Assembly: GCF_963665675.1 (NCBI RefSeq) | Contig: NZ_OY762425.1 | Coordinates: 62,001 to 126,000, forward strand | DNA: 64,000 nucleotides | Source: an uncultured Methanolobus sp. | Lineage (GTDB): Archaea > Halobacteriota > Methanosarcinia > Methanosarcinales > Methanosarcinaceae | Reading direction: 5' to 3' | Shown here: positions 17,532-27,340 of the stretch, piece after piece | Position numbering within the stretch: the first letter of the stretch is position 1 | How the letters are laid out: every line of letters begins with the position of its first letter | The notes under the pieces: model-generated | Databases searched by the model: none | What the model was told of the DNA's origin: nothing | The model's input: only the letters and a program-made list of their open reading frames with translations | Translations under genes and position numbers: made by a program

Positions 17532-17900
17532 TTAAGCTGCGTCGGGATTATCCTCCCAGATTCCAAAAGCATTTCCTTCAGTGTCCTCACACATTGCAAG
17601 ATAGCCCCATCCGGGGACCGGCATCGGAGTTGAGGCTTTTCCACCTGCCTGTTCTATCTTTTTAACATATTCGTTCACTGACGGAACACCGATGTAGTTT
17701 GTAACGCTCTGGCCGGGTTCCCCTCTGGCTCCCATTCCTCCCCTGATACCTTCATTGCCTTGAAGATCTTTAGTTGCAAAAAGATAAAATTCTGTATCTG
17801 GAATGGGGTTTTTGAATGTCCAGCCGAAAAGTTCAGAATAGAATTTCTTTGATCTGTCAAGATCATCTGTTGGTATGTCTATGTGAATGAAAGTTGCCAT
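17532..17900 (-). CDS. VOC (glyoxalase/bleomycin-resistance fold) family protein
   Basis: A 122-residue protein of the vicinal oxygen chelate fold. Landmarks are FIHIDIPTDDLDRSKKFYSE, LFGWTF, GGMGARG, and PGWGYLAMCEDTEGNAFGIW near the end. Such small VOC proteins act as metal-dependent lyases or binding proteins; the substrate is unknown. The ATG at 17900 (MATFIHID) fits the family better than the GTG or ATG further out. It is divergent from the interrupted EamA transporter gene. Confidence 0.85.
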   Translation of the reverse strand: MATFIHIDIPTDDLDRSKKFYSELFGWTFKNPIPDTEFYLFATKDLQGNEGIRGGMGARGEPGQSVTNYIGVPSVNEYVKKIEQAGGKASTPMPVPGWGYLAMCEDTEGNAFGIWEDNPDAA

Positions 17901-18496
17901 ATAATAACCCCAATTCAACTGGGTTTTTTGAATACTTATAGCTTTGTATCCTGCAGTAGCAAATCTTTTATAGCCTACTTTGTCTATTCCAGAAGAATGA
18001 ATCCGGGTACCAGAAAAGCATATGCTGAGCTCATAACCGGTTCTGTGCTTTTCGGACTTCTGGGTGTTTTTGTTGATTACCTTCAGGAAGTACCGACCGG
18101 ACCCATGATATTCTACAAAGAGCTTTTCGGTGTGTTTTCACTATTGGTTTTTATTATAATCACCGGAAAAGTATCCAGTGTAATCCCACACCGAAAAAAA
18201 CATTATCTCCTGTTACTGGGTTTTATTAATACAAGCACGATTTTTACGTATTTCACCTGTATCAAACATACCAGTTTTTCAGTTGCAATACTCATGCTTT
18301 ACACGGCACCAATGTATGTGACACTGTTCTCACCACTGATACTGAAAGAAAAGATAACAATCAAAGGAATTGTTGCACTGGCTCTGTCTCTTATCGGCCT
18401 TATATTCATAGTTGATTTAGGAAACATGAGTTCAGGATTGAATTCAGGTCTGAGTGGCAGTAGCAGCCATTTCATAGGAATTGCCGCAGGTATCCT

Positions 18497-19774
18497 CAGT
18501 AGTTCTCTAATTTTCCCTCCATCTTGTTCCTACTACTATTGAATTACCTTAAACACTGCACTATTAACTGTATTCTTAACTTTCTTCTAATCCATTCTTC
18601 AACAAACAGAATAAATCTGGCAAACCTGAACTTATCCTCGTCAATGGTTATTGGACCTGGTTTTACAATAGTAAAATGTATTTTCAGGAGGTAAAGCCAT
18701 GTATTTCTGAGCAGGAACGATATTAAAGTAAAGAAGTATCTTAAAGTAACGTCCCTTGTTGATGTTTTTGGTTTGACGATATTTCTCATCCTATATGATG
18801 ACTCGATAGCAAATCGCCTTCTATAGACTGTACTAACTTTCCTTGGAGACCAGTTAACCCCATAAACAACAAAACCAAGGTTCTCACATCCACATTTACC
18901 TCTTTTACCTTTCAGATACTTGACATCAATTATGATATCTAAGCGAACTTCTTTCTTTTGAGCATTCCTCATCACATATTCAGCAGACCTTGCTTTTCTC
19001 CCTTCAAGTAGTTGCTTGATAACTTTTCCTCTTCTTACTATTGGTATGATATGAGGGATATCCCTGTTCCGTAATAACTCAAATACATCTACAGAACTGA
19101 ACTCTCTATCCAAACAAAGTACCTTGATATTGAGATTTAGTTCTTTAATAAGATCTATGAAGTAAGTAAGGAAATCTACCTTTGTTTTATTTCTCTCCAC
19201 AGGAAGGACTGCAATAGTATACCTCTCATTCTTGTTTATGATCGAAAGTGATACATACGAATAAAATGAATTTGTGGATCTCTTGACCTGACTTCGTATC
19301 ACGTAGTCTTCATTGGACGAGTCAATTGTCCCGTAATATGGATCATTAGTAAAATCGATAGCAAACTCATACTTTTTCTTTGGTCTTAAAGTGCTGACAA
19401 CACCTTGAAGAAGAATATTCTCATTTATCAAGATAAGCTCTTCAAGACTTAGTTTCCTGAGATGATATCTTAAAGATGTCTCACAAGGAATATCTTGATA
19501 ATGTTTTGATGCAGAATGAACTGAACCGTTATCCACTGCCATACATATGGCAGTGTAAAATAGATCATTAGAACTAAGTGAGCCATTTATCTTGATATCG
19601 ATATTATCTATGAGTGGTTTAAGAACAGTGTCAATACATTGTTTTGGTTTTAGTTCAAGTTTAGAAGTGGTTCGTGAATTGTATGGTGGAAATGACATAT
19701 GGCGGCGTTCCCGCCATATATAAAGCTATCGGGAGGCATTACTGAGTTCAAGAGGTAAAATTAGAGAACTACTG
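18497..19774 (-). mobile_element. ISH3-type insertion sequence
   Basis: A 1278-bp element with perfect 18-bp terminal inverted repeats, CAGTAGTTCTCTAATTTT at the left and its complement at the right, flanked by a 5-bp direct repeat ATCCT (18492-18496 and 19775-19779). It carries a single transposase gene on the minus strand and appears intact. A short GC-rich hairpin (ATATGGCGG and CCGCCATAT) lies before the transposase start. Confidence 0.92.
18544..19698 (-). CDS. ISH3-family transposase
   Basis: A 384-residue DDE transposase encoded within the IS. The probable catalytic residues are seen in AIDFTNDPYYG (first Asp), VLCLDREFSS (second Asp) and YRRRFAIESSYR (Glu). The IDFT-DPYYG block and the YRRRF-IE-SYR block are typical of the ISH3 group of archaeal elements, which also fits the 5-bp target duplication. 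The frame is open from end to end, so the element may still be mobile. No similar copy exists elsewhere in the window. Confidence 0.88.
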   Translation of the reverse strand: MSFPPYNSRTTSKLELKPKQCIDTVLKPLIDNIDIKINGSLSSNDLFYTAICMAVDNGSVHSASKHYQDIPCETSLRYHLRKLSLEELILINENILLQGVVSTLRPKKKYEFAIDFTNDPYYGTIDSSNEDYVIRSQVKRSTNSFYSYVSLSIINKNERYTIAVLPVERNKTKVDFLTYFIDLIKELNLNIKVLCLDREFSSVDVFELLRNRDIPHIIPIVRRGKVIKQLLEGRKARSAEYVMRNAQKKEVRLDIIIDVKYLKGKRGKCGCENLGFVVYGVNWSPRKVSTVYRRRFAIESSYRMRNIVKPKTSTRDVTLRYFFTLISFLLRNTWLYLLKIHFTIVKPGPITIDEDKFRFARFILFVEEWIRRKLRIQLIVQCLR

Positions 19775-20359
19775 ATCCTGTCTGGTTTTTTCTTTGGTAC
19801 TGAGATAGTAATTATAAGATACATCAGGGATGACTATTCCAGTGTTGCACAGTTATTCTGGTACTCTCTTATAGGTGTGTTTTTGCTGTTGCCATTCTCT
19901 GGTGGTGTATCAGAAACAGTGCTCATGGCTAACATGCCGGTGTTAATTATTTTTGGCGTGGTCAATACTGCCATAGCAGCACTACTCTATGTTAGCGGAA
20001 TATCCCGCATCGAAGCTCAGAAAGGAAGTATACTTGCCCTGCTTGAACCGGTAAGCGGTATCTTTTTTGATGTCACCATCCTTCATACACCGCTACTTAT
20101 GGATACTGCTATCGGATGTGTTTTCATTCTTTTTGGAGCCTATATTGCAGTTATGGAAAAAAGTCCAAGGATATTCGGGAAATATTTTAAGATACAAATC
20201 TAGTTCTCATAGTATTCTGCCATTTCTAAAGCATGAAGAACAAAAGTAAATAATTAACTTTAAATAGGTATTTCAACATATTTTGAACTACTCGCCGATG
20301 AGATTTTGGAACTTATTACGAATTAACAGTGTGAACTTCAACCATAAAGGAGATAAAAT

Positions 20360-20695
20360 ATGAAAATGCTAGAAGAGTTCTTCCCGGAATTTACTGAAAA
20401 GCTTGATGAGATTGACAAACTATACGCTGAGAATAGACCGGTGGATGAAAAAACATATCAGTTCCTTTGCTTTGCACTTTCCATCAAAGCAAGGTCAAAG
20501 CCCTGCGTTCTTAAGCATTTCAAGGGTGCTCTGGATGCCGGTGCTACTGTAAAAGAGCTTTCCTACATACTTGCACTTACCATGAGAGAAGCTGCAGGTG
20601 CAGATGACTGCTGGACGCATGATGTGCTTGGAGACTGGAAAGAGATCATGAAAGGCAACGTCTGCTGCAGTTGTTCAGGAGATGAAGACAAATAA
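20360..20695 (+). CDS. Carboxymuconolactone decarboxylase (AhpD-like) family protein
   Basis: A 111-residue helical protein of the CMD/AhpD family. Seen are ALSIKARSKPCVLKHFKGAL, AGATVKELSYILALTMREAAG and a C-terminal tail CCSCSGDEDK rich in cysteine. AhpD-like proteins use a CxxC near the first helix for peroxide or thiol chemistry; here only one cysteine (KPCVLKH) is present there, so redox activity would need the tail cysteines or is absent. AGGAG stands about 10 nt before the ATG. The gene is monocistronic. Confidence 0.85.
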   Translation: MKMLEEFFPEFTEKLDEIDKLYAENRPVDEKTYQFLCFALSIKARSKPCVLKHFKGALDAGATVKELSYILALTMREAAGADDCWTHDVLGDWKEIMKGNVCCSCSGDEDK

Positions 20696-20859
20696 ATCTG
20701 TTGATATCCTTTCTTTTTTATTTTTGACATTACTGCTGATTATCAATATTCCAACGTTTGTTGGTACAGAACTGCTGAAAAAGCACAATATTTTCATTTA
20801 GACACAAACTTTTAAAAACACTCCGGTTAAATCAATGACATTGATTTTAAGAGAGAGTG

Positions 20860-21186
20860 ATGAAAATGCCATCCAATGTAACTGTAAATTCTGCAATATG
20901 TGGTTTCAAACACAAGATCAACGGACAGATTGAAGGAAAAACAATAATAACAGACATCGAAACAGATTGTTCCAAGGTAGCCAAAATAGCACATATGGAG
21001 ATACCTAAGAAGCAGACTTTGGACATAAAAGAGAATTACGTCATGGATCAGGCACAAAATGTCTGCTGTACGACCTGTATTGTTCCGGCAGGTGTCCTTC
21101 ACGTATGTAAAATGGAGCTTGGTATGCTTTCAAAGACCCTGGCAAAACAATCAGAGAGAGTAAGCATAGAGTTTGATGACGACTAG
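20860..21186 (+). CDS. Small cysteine-containing protein of unknown function
   Basis: A 108-residue soluble protein. Cysteines are seen near residue 15 (SAICGFKHKI), in ETDCSKV, in QNVCCTTCIVPAG and in HVCKMELGM, spaced as they might be for a metal or Fe-S site. It recalls short conserved proteins found in many Methanosarcinales, but I cannot name the family. A GAGAG sequence precedes the ATG codons; the true start is 20860 or 20866. It shows no membrane segment and has its own transcript judging from the flanking gaps. Confidence 0.65.
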   Translation: MKMPSNVTVNSAICGFKHKINGQIEGKTIITDIETDCSKVAKIAHMEIPKKQTLDIKENYVMDQAQNVCCTTCIVPAGVLHVCKMELGMLSKTLAKQSERVSIEFDDD

Positions 21187-21694
21187 AAAATGCAAATCCT
21201 GACATTTGTTGATTAGAACATAAAATAAGAATAAAGGATGGAGGAGTTGGGTGCATGGCGCACCCACATAGACTTCATTTGTTGAAACCGGCAATTTCCT
21301 ATTTGGAGAGATGGCAAGCCGTTTTTTGTGATAATAGGATCTATACTATAGAAGATGATGAACTTGCCGGCTTCACGTCGAAAGCAGGGATATGGCCGCT
21401 TTTTTTCCAGTATGATGAAAGCTGGTAGGTCATCCTGCTCATCATACATCTTCTGAAATGGTTCATATTTATCAAACCGTACCTCAGTGTTGTTGCTATA
21501 TCCATGTTTTCACCTTTTCTTCGCCTTAATCGGCAGTCTATATCTGACTTTATAGCATATAAAATATTTGCTTGTGTTGCCGCAATAATGAATGCTCGTA
21601 ATTAGAAACAAAAGAATATAGAAAAACTTAGAAAAACTTTTAATACTAATGCTGATGATATGTTATGATAACGTAAAAAAATCAAGAGATTAAA
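21187..21694. other. Intergenic region with a possible gene remnant
   Basis: About 500 nt before the DUF3160 gene. On the minus strand an open frame (21213-21449, extended without a start to about 21510) reads MYDEQDDLPAFIILEKKRPY and continues with plausible protein-like composition. It has no ribosome binding site and is preceded by a stop, so I treat it as a possible fragment of an unrecognised gene rather than a gene. An AT-rich promoter region for the next gene lies near 21600-21690. Confidence 0.35.
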
Positions 21695-23950
21695 ATGTTA
21701 AACAAAACCATGAAATTACCTTTAACATCCGTCCTTGTAATCATAATTATTTTTACATTCACGTCAGGATGCATTAACACAGATGAAACAATAGCAAGTG
21801 AAGACAAAGTATCTCAAAATTATAGTCAGAATGAGAAAGCTGATTTTGGTCAGCATTATAATTCTGAGTCTTCAAATATAAAATTGCAGGCAGCACAATA
21901 TAACCTGCCACTGGAAATTTCTGATATCTCAAACTATAATGAATTTAGTTCGGTAGTGCAACTTAATGAGAAAGAACAAAACAAGCTGGAAGAAAATGGT
22001 TTTGTTGTAATAACAAATCCTTTCAATCAGAATGAAGAAATCATTACAGATGTTTATGATCAGCTAGAAAACAATGATATCCCGATATTCATTACATCAG
22101 ACTCGTTGCTCCATGTATACCACATTCAATTTGACGAAACATTACGGCAAATAGAAGAAAACACTTTTTATGATGCTCTGTGGGAATTGAATCTGAACCT
22201 GCTTAATGAATCTCTGAAAACATATGAAACATCTGATGGCGATATTAAAGAAGCAGCCTACAGGAATATAGCGTATTTTTCTGTTGCTTTAAGCTTACTT
22301 GAACCACAGGAACACCAGACATCTCCTGCAATAGAAGAGAATCTATGGTGTCCACCTGAAGTTACCAATTTCAGTGCTGATGAAGCTTCCACTTATAATT
22401 TTGAAATTCCGGAAATTGCGCAGGATGACGTGGAATCCGAACTTTCGCTGATATATTCTCATGAAAATCTGGATATCTCACCGATATTCAACTACAAGGA
22501 AGATTATACACAATATGTGCCAAGAGGACACTATACCAGATCAGAGGAACTAAAGAATTATTTCAGGGCTTTTATGTGGCATGGCAGAATGAGCATGTTA
22601 CTTAAAGGAGACATTACGGAAGCTGAAGACCGTGAGCATGAAGCAAAAATACAAACACTTCAGGCAAGCCTTATTGCTTCCAACCTTGAAAATGACACAA
22701 CATTAATGGAAAAATGGGATGACATTTACACAGTAACTGCCTTTTATGTTGGATTTTCAGATGACCTCGGCCCCTATGAATACATGGAAGCCATGAATAA
22801 AGTGATGGGAGAAAATAGTAATGATAATATCGAAAATCTGGATACGGAAGCCTTAAAAGCAGAACTTTCATCATACAGAAGTCCGAAAATATACGGCGGA
22901 ACAGGAGGAATCGAAATTGATTCTGCTAATCCCGATGAACTCGAAAATTCTCTGGAAGATACCAAAGGTTTCAGGTTCATGGGCCAGAGGTATGTTCCGG
23001 ACTCATACATGTTCCAGAATCTGATATATCCTGCCGTTGATGATCGATTCCTTCCAAAAGGTCTTGATATTATGGTATTGCTTGGTTCGGAAAGAGCCCC
23101 TGAACATTTGCAATCACAGGGAGACACTGATTACCCTACCTATAATGAACAGATTTCAAAGCTGGAAGAGGAATTTGATTCCAAAAACGAATCTGAATGG
23201 ACCATGAACCTGTACTGGTCATGGCTCTATGCACTTCAGCCCCTGATGAAGGATTATGGGGAAGGATATCCCACATTCATGCAAACAGAAGCCTGGCAGG
23301 ATAAACAATTATCAACCAGTCTGGCATCGTGGGCTGAACTAAAACATGATACTATACTATACGCAAAACAATTTACTGGGTTTTTTACAGGGCTCTGGCT
23401 TGAAACGGAAGAAAAAGAACCGGTTGTAGGCTATGTAGAGCCAGTGCCTGAATTTTACAGCAGGCTTCTTGCTCTTAATAAAATGACCGGCAGTGGCCTT
23501 GATGATATGGGAGTCCTTGACAATGCTTCCAGAAGTCGCATGGATAACATAAATACCATACTTGAAAAATTGATTGACATTTCAGAAAAGGAACTGCAAA
23601 ATCAGGAACTTTCAAAGGAAGAATATGATTTTATTGAATCTTTCGGGGATGAAATAGAGGGTATAATCACCAATGTTGACGAAAAAGCCCGGAAAACTAC
23701 AATAGTTGCAGACGTTGGCACGGATCCGAATTCCGGAACTGTTCTTGAAGAAGGAGTAGGATATGTGGATATGATCGTTGTGGCTTATAAGCTACCTGAT
23801 GGCAGAATTCTGATTGGTGCAGGCCCTGTGATGTCGTATTATGAATTCAGGCAACCCATGCAGGACAGACTAACCGATGAAGCATGGAGAAAAATGTTAC
23901 AGACGTCCCCACCGGAAAAGCCGGAATGGACAAATTCATTTGCAGTGTGA
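21695..23950 (+). CDS. DUF3160 family lipoprotein
   Basis: A 751-residue lipoprotein. The signal peptide ends in the lipobox FTSGC near residue 25, so the protein should be anchored outside the membrane. The mature part begins a DUF3160 domain with VVITNPFNQNEEIITDVYDQ and NDIPIFITSDSLLHVYHIQF, followed by a long helical region and a C-terminal beta-rich part (ATTIVADVGTDPNSGTVLEE-like segment, GPVMSYYEFRQPM). DUF3160 proteins are surface proteins of unknown biochemical role in methanogens and bacteria. The gene is single and is followed by a MITE-like repeat. Confidence 0.88.
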   Translation: MLNKTMKLPLTSVLVIIIIFTFTSGCINTDETIASEDKVSQNYSQNEKADFGQHYNSESSNIKLQAAQYNLPLEISDISNYNEFSSVVQLNEKEQNKLEENGFVVITNPFNQNEEIITDVYDQLENNDIPIFITSDSLLHVYHIQFDETLRQIEENTFYDALWELNLNLLNESLKTYETSDGDIKEAAYRNIAYFSVALSLLEPQEHQTSPAIEENLWCPPEVTNFSADEASTYNFEIPEIAQDDVESELSLIYSHENLDISPIFNYKEDYTQYVPRGHYTRSEELKNYFRAFMWHGRMSMLLKGDITEAEDREHEAKIQTLQASLIASNLENDTTLMEKWDDIYTVTAFYVGFSDDLGPYEYMEAMNKVMGENSNDNIENLDTEALKAELSSYRSPKIYGGTGGIEIDSANPDELENSLEDTKGFRFMGQRYVPDSYMFQNLIYPAVDDRFLPKGLDIMVLLGSERAPEHLQSQGDTDYPTYNEQISKLEEEFDSKNESEWTMNLYWSWLYALQPLMKDYGEGYPTFMQTEAWQDKQLSTSLASWAELKHDTILYAKQFTGFFTGLWLETEEKEPVVGYVEPVPEFYSRLLALNKMTGSGLDDMGVLDNASRSRMDNINTILEKLIDISEKELQNQELSKEEYDFIESFGDEIEGIITNVDEKARKTTIVADVGTDPNSGTVLEEGVGYVDMIVVAYKLPDGRILIGAGPVMSYYEFRQPMQDRLTDEAWRKMLQTSPPEKPEWTNSFAV

Positions 23951-24010
23951 AAGAACCAGAATAAGTTCTTTCCTTTCTTTTTTATTTTCCGGATTTGATC
24001 CTGGGCTCGG

Positions 24011-24340
24011 CAGAATTCCTGCCATTAAAACATAAAGAATATTTGTAAACCAGTTTTTCGTAATTCATAAGTAACTTGAGTTATCCCGAAGGGTCCGGCA
24101 TAGCCGGCGTTTTCCTACAATAAAAACAAAAAAATCTACAAATCCCTTGTACTTTCTTCTCAGGACTCACGTAGAATTCTCAGCAAGACTGCAACAATCT
24201 CTGGAATTATACTTTTATAGCAGCATCGGAATGTGCCTCCTTCGGCGGATAGCTGCTTTGTTTTTAGATTGCAGATTATTTTGTGGACATGAAAAAAAGC
24301 AATGTTTGTGCCACTCAGATAAACAGGAATTCTATAGAGT
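24011..24340. repeat. MITE-like repeat, copy A
   Basis: A non-coding element of about 330 bp between convergent genes. Its ends are inverted: CAGAATTCCTGCCATTAAA at the left, and AACAGGAATTCTATAG at the right. Inside are two GC-rich hairpins, CCGGC-ATA-GCCGG (24095-24107) and a CTTCGGCGGAT segment. It matches copy C (35281-37264, itself split by an IS) over its full length and copy B (30967-31135) over its right half. It contains no open frame of note, so it would depend on a transposase elsewhere. Confidence 0.65.
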
Positions 24341-24368
24341 CTAATTCTGGCAAATTTATAAGGACATA

Positions 24369-25100
24369 TTACAAGCCCAGATCAAGAATCCATTTTGTAG
24401 CAACACCTGTTATAACAACAATAGAAATACTCAAAAGTGTGCCTACAGCTATGTATTCACTTGCTTTTTTGTCTCCTGTTATCCTTAACACGGATTTTGC
24501 AGCAATAAGTAAACCAACCAGAGAGTACTCACTGAGCAATATGAAAGTCAGAAGGAGAAAACGTTCAAACCGTCCGATCCAGAGACCTGCATTTGCCAGT
24601 CCTTCGTCTTCTTTCTTATTTTCATCCTGTCTCCATGGCATGGTAAATTTTCCAATAAGAATCCCGCTGGGCCAGATTACCAGAGTGTAGGCAATAAGTA
24701 TTATCCAGACATCTGTCCCGAATAGCTCGAAGTCCTGGAATTCTCCTGCAATCCGGAAAGGACCTGTTATCAGAACCCAGACAATCAGCAATGTAAGCAT
24801 ATGTACCAACTGGTCCAGTATCAGGTATTTCAGGTCATCTTTTCCTGTAGACTTGAAACCATCTATCACAGTATGCGCTAAAGTATAAAGGATGAACAAC
24901 CAGATGTAGTCAAAAGCTCCTGAAAAAATAAATGCAAGTAAACCTGCTATGATTCCATGAACATAAAGCCATTTAGAATGCCACTTTTTTTCAAAACGAT
25001 CCTGAACCATTAGCTTTGTCTGAAAAACAAAATCGGCAAGTAAATGGGAAAGAAGAAGTCTTGCAAGCAGGGAAATATTCAGAAGGGCAGTATCCATCAT
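24369..25100 (-). CDS. DUF3307 family membrane protein
   Basis: A 243-residue integral membrane protein with about seven hydrophobic segments. The DUF3307 signature is present at the amino end (LLLSHLLADFVFQTKLMVQD, then WLYVHGIIAGLL and TLAHTVIDGFKS), with polar His and Asp residues within helices. It overlaps the end of the SatD-like gene by one base (TAATG), which indicates translational coupling. DUF3307 proteins regularly follow SatD-like proteins, but their function is not known. Confidence 0.85.
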   Translation of the reverse strand: MMDTALLNISLLARLLLSHLLADFVFQTKLMVQDRFEKKWHSKWLYVHGIIAGLLAFIFSGAFDYIWLFILYTLAHTVIDGFKSTGKDDLKYLILDQLVHMLTLLIVWVLITGPFRIAGEFQDFELFGTDVWIILIAYTLVIWPSGILIGKFTMPWRQDENKKEDEGLANAGLWIGRFERFLLLTFILLSEYSLVGLLIAAKSVLRITGDKKASEYIAVGTLLSISIVVITGVATKWILDLGL

Positions 25101-25798
25101 TAATCACTCATAACAAATATCCCTGGATGTTCAAATAAGTTTGTATAGTTATCCAGAAACTTTTTCAGAGAATCAAAACCTGCAGCTTTAAGACTTTGAG
25201 AGATTGTTGACTGGGATTTACCATACTTCAGTGCAATTTCACTCTGTGTCCTGCCGGTTAGTTTCTCCAGAAGAAATTGCTTTTGAATCTTTGTCCATCT
25301 TGTTGCTATATTATCAAAAAATGCGCATTGGGATTCAAGTATCAGGTTTAATGCAGGATTGGAGCTTGTTATCATAAGTTTTTTTTCCTGCTCTTTCATA
25401 CTTTCCAGTGTCCTTCCTGAAAGCCTGAAAGCCTGCCCGTCAGCTTCTCCCACACTACCGGATTCTGATAAATACTCAACACTTCCGATACCAATCGAGA
25501 TTCTGGTTTCAAGTTTCCTGTCAGCTTCACTGAAAAGGCTTAGTTTCAGTATAATGAGAACAGATGCCATCAATGCATTCTCCGGATCACTGAATAACGC
25601 CTGAAAACTGTCACCCCGGGATATCTCAAAAGGTGGAATGCTGTTATCATCAGGATGCAAGGTGTTGCTTACAAAAAAGAAAGACTCGTGGAGAGCTGAG
25701 AGAAGTATCTCCCGATCGTTATAACTTATTTCCGAGGAACCCACAAGGTCACCGGTAATAACCGCATATAATTCATTTTTGACTTGCAACTGATTCAC
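25100..25798 (-). CDS. SatD-like protein with HTH tail
   Basis: A 232-residue protein of the SatD family. The first half holds YAVITGDLVGSSEI and ISRGDSFQALFSDPENALMA, resembling a degenerate nucleotide cyclase-like fold; the C-terminus holds a helix-turn-helix, RTQSEIALKYGKSQSTISQS. Such proteins pair with DUF3307 membrane proteins, and a DNA-binding or signal-dependent control role is probable from the HTH. The stop codon overlaps the start of the DUF3307 gene. No substrate is known. Confidence 0.8.
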   Translation of the reverse strand: MNQLQVKNELYAVITGDLVGSSEISYNDREILLSALHESFFFVSNTLHPDDNSIPPFEISRGDSFQALFSDPENALMASVLIILKLSLFSEADRKLETRISIGIGSVEYLSESGSVGEADGQAFRLSGRTLESMKEQEKKLMITSSNPALNLILESQCAFFDNIATRWTKIQKQFLLEKLTGRTQSEIALKYGKSQSTISQSLKAAGFDSLKKFLDNYTNLFEHPGIFVMSD

Positions 25799-26070
25799 TT
25801 CCTTATCTTTTTTGGAATCACAATGTTAGTATAGGTTTGAACACTTATAATCAGATTTTATCGTATTTTAAGCTTATTATTTTACAATATCGATTATTTG
25901 ACTTATATTTATTCAATATAAGTTTTCAGACATATAATCATGACGTTTACAATGCAGTTATTTAAAACTAAAAGACATTGCTGCAATGTGTAACTTCAAG
26001 GGGAACTGCAGTTAAATAAACATGTATATAGCTGAAAGACAATCCAGTAAATAATAATCTAAGGGGATGA

Positions 26071-26820
26071 ATGTTGAAAATGAATACCAGATTACTGATG
26101 GTTGTGGCAGTAATAATTCTCGCAGGCATAACTTCAGGCTGCGTGTCAGACAACAACAATATCAGCAGTAACGCCAGCGTTGAAGACAATGTCACTGTAA
26201 TACATGATGAGGAAAAACAGGTAGAAAACACCGATAATTCTAACGTTGCTATTGAAACAATGGAAAATGTCGTCTATCAGTTTTCAGAGGACTATAGTCA
26301 GAGTACGGCTTATGCAATTTCCGGCGACACTGTTATCATAATTCTTGAAGAGAATCCTACAACAGGATATTCATGGAATATGACATACAGCGAAGGACTT
26401 GAGCTCAAAGAGGATGCGTACCTCGAAGCAAGCATAAATGCGGATCTGGTAGGTGCAGCTGGTTCTCACATATGGACTTTTGAAGTCACTGAAAGAGGTG
26501 AGCAAAATATATCCGCAATTTATAGACGTCCGTGGGAAGAGATCACAGGAACTGAGGACCACTATGAACTGACCATTAAGGTAATTTCTGAGAGTGAGCT
26601 CATAAATGATAGCGGAACTGTAACTTACAACAACCTTGAAGGCGGCTTTTATGGAATAGTAGGCACTGATGATGCAAAATATGACCCGATAAACCTGCCG
26701 GACGATTTTAGAACTGATGCTACCAGAATTAGGTTTACAGCCTATACGCGTGATGATATGACAGGTTTCCACATGTGGGGGCAGATCATAGAACTAAGAA
26801 CCATAAGCCCGATACTATAG
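26071..26820 (+). CDS. Chagasin-like (I42) protease inhibitor lipoprotein
   Basis: A 249-residue protein with signal peptide and lipobox ITSGC near residue 25. Residues about 70-165 form a chagasin/I42 domain: LEENPTTGYSWNMTY is the first inhibitory loop, followed by GSHIWTFEVTERGEQNISAI and YRRPWE, the third loop. Chagasin proteins inhibit papain-like cysteine proteases. The C-terminal 75 residues are an extra domain of unknown kind. AAGGGG stands before the ATG at 26071; TTG at 26074 or ATG at 26080 are alternatives. It precedes the small W-C peptide gene on the same strand, but a gap of over 220 nt suggests separate transcription. Confidence 0.85.
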   Translation: MLKMNTRLLMVVAVIILAGITSGCVSDNNNISSNASVEDNVTVIHDEEKQVENTDNSNVAIETMENVVYQFSEDYSQSTAYAISGDTVIIILEENPTTGYSWNMTYSEGLELKEDAYLEASINADLVGAAGSHIWTFEVTERGEQNISAIYRRPWEEITGTEDHYELTIKVISESELINDSGTVTYNNLEGGFYGIVGTDDAKYDPINLPDDFRTDATRIRFTAYTRDDMTGFHMWGQIIELRTISPIL

Positions 26821-27044
26821 CACAAATAAAGAACAGGAGCATGCAATATTCGTAACAGGTGCTCCCTTATATTTTCATTTTCAACCCATTCCAAATTGTG
26901 CGGCAATGGGTGTATCCATTTAGTAACTTATATTATCTCTTTCTAGTGGTAAAAACATTTTTTAAGCATCAGAACTGATAGAATTTCAGGGAAACAGAGT
27001 AAATGCTTTGAATAGGAAGCATTATTCAAGACAGGAGACTTACA

Positions 27045-27242
27045 ATGGAAAAAAAGACTGCTAAGAAGGAAAAAGTTGAAGATATTGAGATACCAAGCCT
27101 TGATGAACAGATTGATACCTGGTGCACTGTGTCTGACTCTAACGATGATATGAAAAGCGCGGCTGATTTTGAAGTGGATGCATGGTGTGATAATACCACC
27201 GTGGATGAAGAAGAAAAGAAAAAATCAGATGAAAAAAGTTAA
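27045..27242 (+). CDS. Small acidic peptide with two W-C motifs, possible RiPP precursor
   Basis: A 65-residue peptide with a strong ribosome binding site (AGGAG 7 nt before the ATG at 27045). The first 20 residues are lysine- and glutamate-rich; the middle has EQIDTWCTVSD and, 23 residues on, FEVDAWCDNTT, so the aWC motif occurs twice in similar acidic surroundings; the tail is charged. Such composition, a charged leader with short repeated cores, is what one expects from a modified-peptide precursor. It lies upstream of the metallopeptidase and the PqqD-type radical SAM gene on the same strand. The function is an inference; no family was recognised. Confidence 0.55.
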   Translation: MEKKTAKKEKVEDIEIPSLDEQIDTWCTVSDSNDDMKSAADFEVDAWCDNTTVDEEEKKKSDEKS

Positions 27243-27340
27243 ACTGCCATGCCTTTTTAATTTAGGTATTAACTTATTTTAATTTATTATGTTTTATTTC
27301 CAGAGCAAACTTTATAGATTATTAGATGGAAATTATAATT

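Larger units (their letters stand above)
17997..20203 (+). pseudogene. EamA-family transporter gene split by an insertion sequence
   Basis: Two halves of one drug/metabolite transporter. The first half (17997-18496) opens MNPGTRKAYAELITGSVLFG and contains five or so hydrophobic helices. The second half (19780-20203) continues with SGFFFGTEIVIIRYIRD and ends GKYFKIQI. Removing the IS at 18497-19774 and one copy of the 5-bp target duplication ATCCT joins AAGI-L-SGFFFG in frame and gives a 308-codon gene, the usual EamA length with ten helices. The insertion must be fairly recent, since no other defect is visible. The substrate is unknown. Confidence 0.85.
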
